Position numbers and translations under genes: made by a program | The notes under the pieces: generated by a model | What the model saw: the letters and a program-made list of their open reading frames with translations, nothing else | Database searches by the model: none | What the model was told of the DNA's origin: nothing | DNA from: an uncultured Lachnospiraceae bacterium | GTDB taxonomy: Bacteria; Bacillota; Clostridia; Lachnospirales; Lachnospiraceae | Assembly: GCA_934317005.1 (NCBI GenBank) | Contig: CAKREB010000017.1 | Span: 5,867-69,866 of the forward strand | Direction: 5' to 3' | DNA: 64,000 bases | Shown: positions 8,334 to 17,631 of the stretch, in pieces | Position numbering within the stretch: position 1 is the stretch's first letter | How the letters are laid out: every line of letters begins with the position of its first letter

Positions 8334-8900
8334 TTAATGAAAGAATTTCCTTCGAAAAAGTTCAAGAGCAGCTAGTAAAGTTACTGTTAATGTAGTTAGT
8401 GTTAAAATAGAAGACTTAAATGGTAACAGAGTTAAAGTAAATAAAATAGTTATGATCATTATTAGCTGGATTCGACAGTGATTTTCTTTTTCAGAAGAAG
8501 CAGCGTTATTTTTTATAGATGAGACAGGTGCAAAATGAAAGACAAATAGTATGCAAAATGCAAAAATAAATATATTGTGTATGAGATGAAAGTTTAAAAT
8601 TGCTGATAATTGGGTAAGTAAGATACATGTAGATATACTTAAAATAATACATTTAAAATGACTGGATGCGTGAAAACCTCCCATTAAAGTTCTAAGAGTG
8701 TAGAAGCAGATCATCCAAGTGACAGAGATAAAAACTGTATGAAAATACAGAGAATATATGCAAATGATAAAGGTTGTGATTGTGATGTTGAGAATACATT
8801 CCATACCATAGGCGAGGATGGCAATGTCATCACTATCTAATTGTCTGGAGGTGTACTTAGCCAGTATATTAGCTATTTTTGAAGATACATATGGAATCAT
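8334..8900 (-). CDS. agrB: AgrB-like peptide-processing membrane protease
   Basis: A polytopic membrane protein of about 188 aa from the accessory gene regulator B family, which cleaves and exports cyclic peptide pheromones. The catalytic motif RTLMGGFHASSHFKC is intact. With the ATG at 8900 (behind AAAGGAAAGG) the catalytic residues are His77 and Cys84, the numbering of Staphylococcus AgrB, which supports this start over the ATG at 8933. It is the last gene of the kinase-regulator-AgrB operon. No AgrD-like peptide gene was found before or after it. Base composition is markedly AT-rich. Confidence 0.9.
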   Translation of the reverse strand: MIPYVSSKIANILAKYTSRQLDSDDIAILAYGMECILNITITTFIICIYSLYFHTVFISVTWMICFYTLRTLMGGFHASSHFKCIILSISTCILLTQLSAILNFHLIHNIFIFAFCILFVFHFAPVSSIKNNAASSEKENHCRIQLIMIITILFTLTLLPFKSSILTLTTLTVTLLAALELFRRKFFH

Positions 8901-8937
8901 ATTTTCATAACCTTTCCTTTTTAATTCTGTCATTCTG

Positions 8938-9654
8938 TTATGTAGTATTCAAGCGGTTTAGATAGTGGCAAAATTCTGAGCGGACTTTATTTAGATATGT
9001 TCTGCTAATAGTTTGTGTTAATTTGTGAGAAAGATATAACGTATTCTGTTCTATTTTAACAACATGATTTAGATTTACAATACAGCTTCGATGACAGCGG
9101 ATAAAATAGGGTGGAAGCTGTGCGGCAATCGTGTTTAGTCCGATATGTTCATGATAAATTACGTCAGTTGTAGTGATTGTTACATAGTGTAAATCGGAAG
9201 TAAAAGCAATAATATTCGGATAGGGGATGCAAATAGAATTTTGCTTTGTTTGTAATATATAACTGGCGGGTGCATGTTTAGTACAAAAAGCATCTAACAC
9301 AGGAAAAAGGGATTTTTCTGTAATGGGTTTGAGAAGATAATGAAATGCATTTACGGTATAACCATCAAAAACATATTCTCTATATGAAGTCAGAAAGATG
9401 ATTTCGCCAGTATAACCCCGCTTTCTGATTTCTTTTGCAACATCTAAGCCAGTCAGTGATTCGCCTGTTAATTGGATGTCCAAAAAATAAAGAGAGTATT
9501 TCGAAAGGTCTGTGTCCTGCAATATAGTTTTAGAAGAAGTGTAGGTGTTTATATTGCATTTGTGATTGTTGGAATGGCTCCATTTAGTGAGAAGCTTCTG
9601 TAATTGCTGTGTGCAAAAGGGTGAGTCTTCTAATATGCTGATATATATATCCAT
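8938..9654 (-). CDS. LytTR-family response regulator (AgrA-like)
   Basis: A protein of 238 aa: a receiver domain with acidic pocket (ILED near residue 8) and phospho-acceptor Asp59 in LYFLDIQ, switch Thr/Ser in IFLTSY, Lys in LLKP, then a LytTR DNA-binding domain (about 140-235) with the hallmark FIRCHRSCIVNLNHV. LytTR proteins bind pairs of 9-bp direct repeats two helical turns apart. The gene starts 24 bp after the kinase stop and is followed closely by agrB. Repeats of the right geometry occur at about 11077, 13160 and 30257. Confidence 0.92.
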   Translation of the reverse strand: MDIYISILEDSPFCTQQLQKLLTKWSHSNNHKCNINTYTSSKTILQDTDLSKYSLYFLDIQLTGESLTGLDVAKEIRKRGYTGEIIFLTSYREYVFDGYTVNAFHYLLKPITEKSLFPVLDAFCTKHAPASYILQTKQNSICIPYPNIIAFTSDLHYVTITTTDVIYHEHIGLNTIAAQLPPYFIRCHRSCIVNLNHVVKIEQNTLYLSHKLTQTISRTYLNKVRSEFCHYLNRLNTT

Positions 9655-9678
9655 ACTCTATTTCCTCCATTGGTGTTT

Positions 9679-11004
9679 TTAATTTTCTAAAGGGATGACA
9701 ATATCAATTGTAAATGAATTTTCTGATGGTGAACAAACTAAAAAGCCATTGGCATCTTCTACAATTTGTTGTACATGTTTTAAACCGATTCCGTGAGAAA
9801 ACGCATCTTTTGAAGAAAGTAATGTGCCTTTTGGGGAGAAGGTATATTTTCCATCAGATGTATTGACAAGATGGATCGTCAGCATTTCCTGATAAGGCTG
9901 AATTGTTAACGATATTTTGGAGAGCACATCAGCTTGCAGTTTTTGGCAAGCTTCAATGGAATTATTTAAAATATTTCCCAAAAGAGAACAGAGAGAAATA
10001 TCATCTATAGGAAGGGATTTTGGAAGTAATATGGTATACGTAAAGTTAATATTGTTAGCTTCCATTTCTGACATTTTAGCGGAAATAATAGAGTCAATGG
10101 CATAATTTCCTGTTGATACAGAAAGTGGAGTGTATGTAAGTGACGTAGAATAATCACTTACATATTTTTTTAGCTCGGAATATTTGTGGTGCATTAAAAG
10201 AGACGAGATTATTTCCATATGTAAAGAGTAATCGTGCTTGATCGTACGAAGCTTTTGAGCGGTCTCTATTAAATTTTTATATTCTTGTTTTTCTAGTTCA
10301 TATTGTTGTTCATTTTGCATAAGGATTAAATTATCATAACGCGAAATGCCCAGACGGTACACATAAAATAGTAGTATAAGAAACGAAAGAACAAACAAAA
10401 TGCATAATGCAGAAAGTGCTTTCGCAGTATGGGTGTTTCCGTATGACATATAAAAGGAAAGTGTGATTGTCAATATGACTTCTGACATACAAATGTAAAA
10501 TATAGAAATAGCAATAAAAATAATTTTTTCTATGCTATTCAAAAAAATTTTTTTGTTTGTTAAATGGATGGCTGAATAGGTAAAGCAAATAGTAAAGGTA
10601 ATATACAAAAGAGTACAGGGAAATCGTAAAAAACCACCTGCTAATACAGAGGAAAGTGATTGCTTTAATACAATAGTTGGAAGGAGAAGTGTAATTTCAT
10701 CTGCAACCAGGCAAAAAATAGTATATAAAACAGATAAAAATATTTTATATATTGTATTACCGTTATAAAAAAGTAAAGCGTATAGTACTGTTGAGCCAAA
10801 ACAGAGTAAGGTTGTATACAGTGTGGAAGCCTTACAAAAGTTTAATATGCTTAGAATAGTAATTGTTATTAGAATAAAAATAAACTTATATATCTTTTGA
10901 TTAGCCATTTGTGTTTTTTGTTCTAACATATTGTGAAACAATATACAGAATAGTAAAACAATTACTATATTTATAATAATTTCCCAAAGATAATTGATTA
11001 GCAT
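9679..11004 (-). CDS. GHKL-type sensor histidine kinase (AgrC-like)
   Basis: A protein of about 441 aa with six or seven N-terminal membrane helices (residues 5-220), a coiled linker, a phospho-acceptor region with His257 in TIKHDYSLHM, and a GHKL ATPase domain with N-box LLGNILNNSIEAC and G-box HGIGLKHVQQIV. This is the AgrC/HATPase_c_5 architecture that senses peptides in the membrane. GGGAGG lies just before the ATG at 11004; an in-frame TTG at 11019 is not needed. It heads the operon with the LytTR regulator and agrB. Confidence 0.92.
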   Translation of the reverse strand: MLINYLWEIIINIVIVLLFCILFHNMLEQKTQMANQKIYKFIFILITITILSILNFCKASTLYTTLLCFGSTVLYALLFYNGNTIYKIFLSVLYTIFCLVADEITLLLPTIVLKQSLSSVLAGGFLRFPCTLLYITFTICFTYSAIHLTNKKIFLNSIEKIIFIAISIFYICMSEVILTITLSFYMSYGNTHTAKALSALCILFVLSFLILLFYVYRLGISRYDNLILMQNEQQYELEKQEYKNLIETAQKLRTIKHDYSLHMEIISSLLMHHKYSELKKYVSDYSTSLTYTPLSVSTGNYAIDSIISAKMSEMEANNINFTYTILLPKSLPIDDISLCSLLGNILNNSIEACQKLQADVLSKISLTIQPYQEMLTIHLVNTSDGKYTFSPKGTLLSSKDAFSHGIGLKHVQQIVEDANGFLVCSPSENSFTIDIVIPLEN

Positions 11005-11041
11005 TGAGTTCCCTCCCAATCAGTAAAATGATTCCATTTAA

Positions 11042-11138
11042 ATTATACCACATATCTATAAGAAAAAATGTTGTTTGTGCATTAAAAAGTGCAGTTCGTG
11101 CATCCGTTTATTGTATCTGAAAAAAAATATGCTATACT
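11042..11138. promoter_or_regulatory. Divergent promoters with GTGCA direct repeats (candidate LytTR site)
   Basis: Three GTGCA repeats start at 11077, 11089 and 11098; the first and third are exactly 21 bp apart. To the left, on the minus strand, TATAAT (11042-11047) can serve the kinase operon. To the right TTGTAT-16 bp-TATACT (11111-11138) reads into the island. That the regulator binds here is inferred from spacing and position. Confidence 0.55.
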
Positions 11139-11186
11139 TCACGATATAACTATCGATGTACTAAGATAGTGGGAAGGAGGTAGAGT

Positions 11187-11856
11187 CAATGATAATGGAA
11201 CTCATTTTGTGATGAAGACAAATGGAAAGAATGATGGTCTGCTTTTATATTTAAGGGCAGGAGAAGAGAAAAAAAGCCGGGAAATATCTAATGTTGGTCA
11301 TGCAAATGATTGTACATGTGCAGGAGGTAAGCTGTATGTTGTTAAAGGTGGGGGAGGTGAAAATGACAGAACGATACTTTGTATAGATCAAAAGTCCTTT
11401 GAACAGACAGTGCTTACAACGACTATTCCGAGTGATGTTAAAGATATTAGTTCAATAGAATCGATTGGGGGCAATCGTTTTTTATTAGGAAAGGGTCAGA
11501 CATGTTATTTATGCACACTGGAAAACAAGGTATTTAAATATCAAAAAAGTTTCCGTTTGGAAAGTGCACCATCACAATATGGTAAACCGCAGGGAATGTG
11601 TTATGCTTCGGGATATTTATATAAGATTTATTTTAAAAGTGATTCCATTAAAAATATAATTTTAAAGTACCCTATTGATATTAATAATATACAAGCTGGA
11701 ACAACATTATCTGCAAGTGTGATGTATGTTAATAAACATCAGACAGATAGAAGTTTATTTGAAATAGAAGCTATTTCAAATTGTGGAAATAATTTTTATG
11801 TAAATACAAATGAAAGAGATCATAATGATTCTTTATATAAGATTAGTTTAAGCTAA
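11187..11856 (+). pseudogene. Propeller-like protein, copy 1, 5'-truncated
   Basis: From 11187 the sequence is nearly identical to the intact gene at 23773-24537, but the first ~38 codons are missing: the upstream GGAAGGAGGTA joins directly to the middle of the gene. The nearest ATG at ribosome-site distance (11190) opens a 7-codon frame that stops, while the homologous frame has only GTG/ATG at 11206-11209, too far from the ribosome site. A 215-aa product from 11209 remains possible. The 3' end also differs slightly from copy 2. Best read as a deletion derivative. Confidence 0.7.
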
Positions 11857-11933
11857 GTAATTGTTTTGATAACATCTTATGTACGTTATGGAGTTGTAAG
11901 AGTTACTTTGTGGCAGAGGATTTGTAAGTATTA

Positions 11934-11961
11934 GCTGGGGCAAAATTATTTTTGCCCCTAT
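11934..11961 (+). terminator. GC-clamped hairpin between propeller copy 1 and FN3-like copy 1
   Basis: GGGGCAAAA and TTTTTGCCCC form a stem of about 9 bp with a tiny loop. No clear T-run follows, so it may be an attenuator or mRNA-processing hairpin. An identical hairpin stands at the same place in the duplicated unit (about 24616-24641). Confidence 0.55.
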
Positions 11962-12015
11962 CCTGGTATTAGTTTATATTTTCGTACAGTGTGAATTAAG
12001 GGAGGCAATAACAAT

Positions 12016-12984
12016 ATGAAAAAATATATAACCAGAGCTTTTCTATTTTTACAATTGACAGTGTTGCTCTTGGGGATAGTGATGACACCGGTGCAGGCGG
12101 AGACGGCATCATCAGAAAAACTTCCGGTTATAAAGTGGAGGATGAAGTATTTTTTTGATGCAACACCACAAACAATAACCATAGCATTCTCATGTGAGAG
12201 AAAAAAAGGGAAAAAATTACGTCCGGACGGATATGTTATTTATCGCTATGATACAGCAAAGAAAGCAGCATATGCAGATAAAAAGGGGGCAAAATATCAG
12301 AAGCTTGCAAAAAAGTGTGCGGTTATTAAAAAAACAGAGTATAAGACTTATTGCAGCTATACTGACAGAGATGTAAAGCCCAGACGAACTTATTATTACA
12401 GGGTACGTACCTATAAAATGCAAAAAGGAAAAAAACTGCTTGGAAGATATTCGTCTGTGCGGTCTTTTTCAGCAATCAATGGGACAGGAAGGTATTCTGT
12501 CAAACTGATTTCGGATCGGAAGGAGTGGGAAGAGCACAGGGGTGTTGTGCTCCGGATAAAGAGTGCAGCAAGAAACAGAGATTTGGTCATTTGTGGAAAA
12601 GGATTAAAATTTTGTGCATTTCATAATTTTAAACCAGATATTGATCTGGAAGGTCCGCTGTATTTTCCAATCAAGAAACTTGCAGTCCGTAAAGGTGCAG
12701 GGAAATGGGTTACAGTCTATGAAAATGGAAAGATATGGAAGACGGTAACAATAAAGGAAAAGACTAGTGCGGACATTCGTATAGAGTTAAAGGAAAATGA
12801 ATGGTTTCAAAAGGCAGACTATTACCCGGCCTGGAGAGGAGGAAAATATGGAGTAACTGAGATTTATGGTATGAAATATGATGGATGTACGTCATATCTT
12901 ACAATGGATCTGGAAAAAGATGATACTCTTTTAGCTATTCGCAGAGAAGAAGAGTTGATAAGAGACACTTATTACGGGGTTTAG
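12016..12984 (+). CDS. Secreted FN3-like protein, copy A1
   Basis: A protein of 322 aa with a clean signal peptide (cleavage near PVQA-ETAS, about residue 28). A fibronectin-III-like region (about 70-155; GYVIYRYDT, then RRTYYYRVRTYK) is followed by a C-terminal beta-rich domain of unknown type. There is no sortase motif, so the protein is presumably secreted or loosely wall-associated; it is very basic. Four copies exist (also 15234, 17632, 24697). From about 12437 to the stop and on into the 3' UTR they are identical by eye apart from the last codons, while the first third differs. A1 and A4 share the same upstream gene and end in YYGV. Confidence 0.75.
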   Translation: MKKYITRAFLFLQLTVLLLGIVMTPVQAETASSEKLPVIKWRMKYFFDATPQTITIAFSCERKKGKKLRPDGYVIYRYDTAKKAAYADKKGAKYQKLAKKCAVIKKTEYKTYCSYTDRDVKPRRTYYYRVRTYKMQKGKKLLGRYSSVRSFSAINGTGRYSVKLISDRKEWEEHRGVVLRIKSAARNRDLVICGKGLKFCAFHNFKPDIDLEGPLYFPIKKLAVRKGAGKWVTVYENGKIWKTVTIKEKTSADIRIELKENEWFQKADYYPAWRGGKYGVTEIYGMKYDGCTSYLTMDLEKDDTLLAIRREEELIRDTYYGV

Positions 12985-13054
12985 AAGAGTAAGATGGTTA
13001 CTGCGAATGAAGGGGGAAGAAGTTCAAAATTCTGATTTAGATTCTCAAAGGGAA

Positions 13055-13126
13055 AAGCTTTCAACCGGAAGATGACTTCCAATTGGCTGTTCTGCTAAAG
13101 TGCTTTTTAAATAGGATGCTTTGAGA
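13055..13126. repeat. Island 3'-UTR repeat module
   Basis: The block from AAAGCTTTCAACCGGAAG to AATAGGATGCTTTGAG recurs behind FN3-like copies at about 16268-16345 and, cut short, at 18668-18703. Its tail also appears at 36192 beyond the IS element. It includes a small hairpin (GGAAG ATGA CTTCC). It appears to be a shared segment at which island copies recombine. Confidence 0.6.
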
Positions 13127-13156
13127 AATGTTTAACTTTTCGACAAAAATTGCAAA

Positions 13157-13219
13157 AAACGCACAAAAACCGACCAAAAACGCACAAAATCCGCACGATG
13201 GCAAATAAGGTGTTATAAT
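13157..13219 (+). promoter_or_regulatory. Promoter with CGCAC direct repeats (candidate LytTR activation site)
   Basis: CGCAC-type repeats begin at 13160, 13171 (CGACC), 13181 and 13192, giving two interleaved pairs each 21 bp apart. TATAAT follows at 13214-13219 and there is no -35 consensus: the last repeat occupies that place, as at activator-dependent promoters. A 25-codon frame (13235-13312) and then the lipoprotein gene lie downstream. The module is repeated at 30257-30316. Confidence 0.6.
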
Positions 13220-13348
13220 CGGCGAAAGGGAATGATGTTGAAAAAAGCTGTTAATGATTACACAAGTGGTTCCGGGTTTGCAAGTCGGGAAAAGAAAGAG
13301 GTAAATACATAAAATTTATGTATCAAAAAAAAATAGGTAGAAATCAAC

Positions 13349-14035
13349 ATGAGAAGAAAACTAGGAAACAAACTGTTAGCAGGTGCATTGGCAGGAGCGT
13401 TGACAATATCATTGTCAGCTTGTGGAGCCCAAGGCACACAAAAAGCGGATTCAGACACGAAGGTAACTTCGGAAAAGAAGCAGCAGACGGAGCAGAAAAC
13501 TGAGGGCGAAAAGGTTGATGTAAAGAACGCTGTTTTAAATCTCAATGGCACTTTATATTACGGAACAGAAGAAACAGGACCGATGGGAGATTCCAGTATG
13601 GTGGCAGGACAGATTGCATCTTCTGTGAAGGAAGGGGAGACACCAAAGGAAAGTGGAGAATCCAATTTTGGATGCATCGGCAATTCTTATACCAGATGGA
13701 ATGCTGCTTCTGTAATGGTAGATTTAGGGGATGACTGGTATGTATTTCAGACAAAGGATGCAGACACAAAAAAAGCGGATGTGAAAGAGGAAAAGGACTG
13801 TATCAGATTAAACGGTGCCGTTTATTATGGAACAGGCAAGCTTGACTCGAAAGCAAAGGAAGAGAACGCTTCGGGAAAAATCACGGCATCAGTAGGAAAT
13901 GATGAGATACCAGATAAGGATGAAGAGAGTAACTTTGGCTGCATTGGAAATGCATATATCTTAAATAAGGATAAAACTGTGACGGTTCAGGTAGGGGCCG
14001 GAGATGAATGGTATGTGTTTGAAATGGGAAAATAA
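13349..14035 (+). CDS. Lipoprotein with two internal repeats, copy 1
   Basis: A protein of 228 aa with a lipoprotein signal peptide (lipobox LSAC, Cys25), a Lys/Glu/Gln-rich linker and two tandem domains of about 70 residues. Each starts LNG-x2-YYGT, contains ESNFGCIGN and ends in GD(D/E)WYVF. The function is not recognised; an extracellular membrane-anchored binding protein is likely. Copy 2 at 21273 differs at 11 of 228 residues. It follows the CGCAC-repeat promoter. Confidence 0.82.
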   Translation: MRRKLGNKLLAGALAGALTISLSACGAQGTQKADSDTKVTSEKKQQTEQKTEGEKVDVKNAVLNLNGTLYYGTEETGPMGDSSMVAGQIASSVKEGETPKESGESNFGCIGNSYTRWNAASVMVDLGDDWYVFQTKDADTKKADVKEEKDCIRLNGAVYYGTGKLDSKAKEENASGKITASVGNDEIPDKDEESNFGCIGNAYILNKDKTVTVQVGAGDEWYVFEMGK

Positions 14036-14138
14036 TTTATAGGCGATTGCGAAACGTAAGATGCAGCTTGTAATTCTGCTCAAAACAAAGCTGAGTAACA
14101 TAAGAATAATCTAAAAATACATTTTCAGGAGGGGGATG

Positions 14139-15027
14139 ATGAAGATGTGTATGAAAAGAATTATAATTTGTTTTTTATGTATGCTGATGATTGGAAATTT
14201 AAATAGTTTGTAGGCAAAAGCATACACAGTTTCGGTAGAAGAAGAGGGGATTTATGAAGATGTGATACCGAAGTATATTACACAGAATGTAGCAAAGCTT
14301 TTTGAAAAGCAGGTTAAAAAAGCGATGCAGTATGAGAAAAAATATGGAAAAGCGGGAGATTATGTGTACATGACAAAAGTACCGGATGCATACCGCGATT
14401 TCATTGCTGTAGCAAAAAAAGGTGAAAGCATCGGATCAAATTAAAATTTGTCATCCATTTTATATTTATGCTGTTGACAATGAAGAAAATTGGTATTCTT
14501 ATTATTTTGAAGCAAAACAGAATGGGAAAAAGTTATGCTTATTTAGTATTGATGTAGATGTAGACAATGGAAACACAGTATTTACCTATGATAAAATGTT
14601 GGATCAATATGTGACATTTGGGGACAGCATAACGAAGAAAACAATTTTTTACAAAATGAATGATATTGTTTATGTAGAAAATCCTAAGGAAGTCAGTATA
14701 TTGAGAGCTCAATCTTCAACTGCGGAGAAGATGACAGGTAATAGTGACGGAACCGAGATCAACACGTTTTATCAAAAGTCCTATGATCAGAAGAAAACGA
14801 TAATTTTTTCGTATCTGGATGCAGTGAAAAAGGGCAAGGCGGTGGAAAAGTCAAAGGAAAATGTGAAAAAGACATTACATACGGCATATAGTGAATCTAC
14901 AGGAGAAAAAGATAATACGAAAGTAGAAACACAATTTCCGTGGAAATATCTAGCTGTTGGAGGGGGGATTATTGTGTGCATTGCAGTTGGTGCGGGGATA
15001 GTACTGAAAAGAAAAATAAATAATTAA
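14139..15027 (+). pseudogene. Membrane-anchored exported protein broken by amber codon and frameshift
   Basis: After GGAGGGGG the frame begins with a signal peptide, but codon 25 is TAG (14211-14213). It resumes in frame to about 14420, where a run of seven A (14414-14420) coincides with a frameshift into the second part (14422-15027), which ends in a membrane helix and basic tail (GIVLKRKINN). Loss of one A would restore the downstream frame. A fragment of a homologous gene is found at 31968-32066. Function unknown. Confidence 0.75.
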
Positions 15028-15055
15028 GAGAGTTCTAATCCAGATTTTATAATTG

Positions 15056-15184
15056 GCGCAAGAAAATCAAGGGTTTGTATCCTATTCGTTTAAAGTATCT
15101 AAAGGCGGGAAATATACAATGTTTGTTATGAATAAAAGTGGTACAAAGGTTACAGTGGATGAAATGTGTATGAATACAAAATAG
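15056..15184 (+). pseudogene. 3' fragment of a BlaR1-like gene ectodomain
   Basis: Translated from 15056, this stretch gives SFKVSKGGKY, FVMNKSGTKVTVDEMC and a stop, matching the last ~40 residues of the M56 protein at 19863-21248. No start or catalytic domain remains. It joins directly to the leader of FN3-like copy A2, so it is a recombination remnant. Confidence 0.8.
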
Positions 15185-15233
15185 TATGTCATTATATTTT
15201 CGTACAGTGTGTATTAAGGGAGACAATAACAAT

Positions 15234-16202
15234 ATGAAAAAATGTATAACCAGAACTTTTCTATTTTTACAGTTGACAGTGTTACTTTTGGGGATAGTGA
15301 TGACAACGGTACAGGCAGAGACGGCATCATCAGAAAAACTTCCGGTTATAAAGTGGAGTACGAGACATTATTTTGATGCAACACCACAAACAATAACTAT
15401 ATCATTCACATGTGAGAGAAAAAAAGGGAAAAAGCTACGTCCGGACGGATATGTTATTTATCGCTATGATACAGCAAAGAAAGCAGCATATGCAGATAAA
15501 AAAGGGGCAAAATATCAGAAGCTTGCCAAAAAGTGTGCAGTTATTAAAAAAACAGAGTATAAGACTTATTGCAGCTATGCTGATAAAGATGTAAAGCCCA
15601 GACGGACTTATTATTACAGGGTACGTACCTATAAAATGCAAAAGGGGAAAAAGCTGCTTGGAAGATATTCGTCTGTGCGGTCTTTTTCAGCAATCAATGG
15701 GACAGGAAGGTATTCTGTCAAACTGATTTCGGATCGGAAGGAGTGGGAAGAGCACAGGGGTGTTGTGCTCCGGATAAAGAGTGCAGCAAGAAACAGAGAT
15801 TTGGTCATTTGTGGAAAAGGATTAAAATTTTGTGCATTTCATAATTTTAAACCAGATATTGATCTGGAAGGTCCGCTGTATTTTCCAATCAAGAAACTTG
15901 CAGTCCGTAAAGGTGCAGGGAAATGGGTTACAGTCTATGAAAATGGAAAGATATGGAAGACGGTAACAATAAAGGAAAAGACTAGTGCGGACATTCGTAT
16001 AGAGTTAAAGGAAAATGAATGGTTTCAAAAGGCAGACTATTACCCGGCCTGGAGAGGAGGAAAATATGGAGTAACTGAGATTTATGGTATGAAATATGAT
16101 GGATGTACGTCATATCTTACAATGGATCTGGAAAAAGATGATACTCTTTTAGCTATTCGCAGAGAAGAAGAGTTGATAAGAGACACTTATTATGGGTTTT
16201 AG
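15234..16202 (+). CDS. Secreted FN3-like protein, copy A2
   Basis: A 322-aa paralogue of the protein at 12016: signal peptide, FN3-like region and conserved C-terminal domain. The N-terminal third differs most among the four copies (TTVQAE at the cleavage site, SFTCER, SYADKD). The last ~195 codons are identical to the others except the end, YYGF, shared with A3. Upstream lies the BlaR1-like fragment instead of the propeller gene. Start ATG 15234 is behind AAGGGAG. Confidence 0.75.
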   Translation: MKKCITRTFLFLQLTVLLLGIVMTTVQAETASSEKLPVIKWSTRHYFDATPQTITISFTCERKKGKKLRPDGYVIYRYDTAKKAAYADKKGAKYQKLAKKCAVIKKTEYKTYCSYADKDVKPRRTYYYRVRTYKMQKGKKLLGRYSSVRSFSAINGTGRYSVKLISDRKEWEEHRGVVLRIKSAARNRDLVICGKGLKFCAFHNFKPDIDLEGPLYFPIKKLAVRKGAGKWVTVYENGKIWKTVTIKEKTSADIRIELKENEWFQKADYYPAWRGGKYGVTEIYGMKYDGCTSYLTMDLEKDDTLLAIRREEELIRDTYYGF

Positions 16203-16403
16203 AAGAGTAAGATGGTTACTGCGAATGAAGGGGGAAGAAGTTCAAAATTCTGATTTAGATTCTTAAAGGGGGAAAGCTTTCAACTGGAAGATGACTTTCG
16301 ATTGGCTGTTCTGCTAAAGTGCTTTTTAAATAGGATGCTTTAAGAAATCCATGATTGTGCCAGTGGTTCATAGTGAGCAGATAGGGAAAGGAAGGGGATT
16401 ATA

Positions 16404-17474
16404 ATGCAAAAGACTAAAAAATATATAGCTATATTTATACTATTTCTATTATTTTGGAATTATCAAAATAATAGCGCAAAGGCAGCGTCTGTTGTAACAA
16501 TTGATAAGCAGAATTTTCCAGATGTGGCAATCCGGAAAGCAGCAAAAAAATATGATGTTAATAGGGATGGTAAGTTATCTGTGAGAGAAATAAAAGAAAT
16601 TAAACAGATCAAACTTCATGTAAAAGGAGCGGTTACTTCTTTTAAGGGATTACAGTATTTTACAAATTTACGTGCGCTCTATTACTATGGGGGCGGTATA
16701 TTTGATGGCAAAAGTGTAGAGCAGGCTGGAAAAACAGAAACTTTAAAATTGTCTGGCTGTAAGAAATTGAGAATATTGTATTTACGGGGAAATATCAAAA
16801 AAATTTCTATAAAACATCCTAAATCAGTAAAAAAATTACAGATTTACAATAATGCCTGTACAACGTTAAATTTATCGGCATATACACAGGCGGAAACAAT
16901 TTATGTTCAATCCAATAGCATAACAAAGTTAAAACTGCCTGAAAATTCTTCTGTAAGAGATTTAAGATTAGGATTGTCTAAGATGAAGAAATTGAATCTA
17001 AAAGAGATGGACAAATTATGGAGAGTGGAGATTCGCGGCAATAATACCTTGAAAGTATCTATGGAAGGATTGGATAAGCTGGAGCGGGCACTTGTTAATG
17101 ATATAGCTGGATTAAGGGTTAAAAATTGTGTGAGGTTATGTAAATTACGTATATATGACATGCAAAAGGGAGACATTGTGCTAAACGACTGTACAAATAT
17201 AGATGCTGTAGAGGTCAGAGGAAGTACTCTGAAGAGATTGAATTTGCAAAATTTAAAAAGACTTGTTTACTTAGATATAGGAACAAGTACAAAAATACAA
17301 ATGTTATACCTCAAGGGAACGGTATATGAAAAAGAGTACTATGATAAAAAAATCAATGAGCAGACAAAAGGACTTTATACAACAGTACGTTTTCCTTATG
17401 TTGTAAAAGAACAAAAGTTATTTGCGATTATGAAATTAAAGGCAAAGAATATTGGAAAAATTGAATGGAACTAG
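16404..17474 (+). CDS. EF-hand / leucine-rich-repeat secreted protein, B1
   Basis: A protein of 356 aa with a signal peptide (about 1-28), one EF-hand-like calcium loop (DVNRDGKLSVREI, about residues 52-64), then irregular leucine-rich repeats (LRALYYYG, LKLSGCKKLRIL, LRIYDMQKG) to near the C-terminus. It is probably a secreted or surface binding protein. A second copy at 36267 is broken by a one-base deletion. The EF-hand-plus-LRR plan is shared with the longer C1/C2 proteins. No anchoring motif was seen. Confidence 0.75.
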   Translation: MQKTKKYIAIFILFLLFWNYQNNSAKAASVVTIDKQNFPDVAIRKAAKKYDVNRDGKLSVREIKEIKQIKLHVKGAVTSFKGLQYFTNLRALYYYGGGIFDGKSVEQAGKTETLKLSGCKKLRILYLRGNIKKISIKHPKSVKKLQIYNNACTTLNLSAYTQAETIYVQSNSITKLKLPENSSVRDLRLGLSKMKKLNLKEMDKLWRVEIRGNNTLKVSMEGLDKLERALVNDIAGLRVKNCVRLCKLRIYDMQKGDIVLNDCTNIDAVEVRGSTLKRLNLQNLKRLVYLDIGTSTKIQMLYLKGTVYEKEYYDKKINEQTKGLYTTVRFPYVVKEQKLFAIMKLKAKNIGKIEWN

Positions 17475-17552
17475 CAAATTGATTTTGGCTGTATGGGAAA
17501 GAAAAAGTGCAATATACATAGTATATGACAACATACAAAGTGGATGGGAAAT

Positions 17553-17615
17553 ATGGCAGTAGAAAAAAATGTTTCTTTTGAAAAGGATATTACATTTTCG
17601 CACAGTGTGTATTAA
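17553..17615 (+). pseudogene. 5' fragment of propeller-like gene
   Basis: ATGGCAGTAGAAAAA begins exactly like the intact gene at 23773 (product MAVEKNVSFEKDI), but after 14 codons the sequence switches to the leader of FN3-like copy A3 and stops. A third, 3'-deleted copy of the propeller gene. Confidence 0.75.
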
Positions 17616-17631
17616 GGGAGGCAATAACAAT

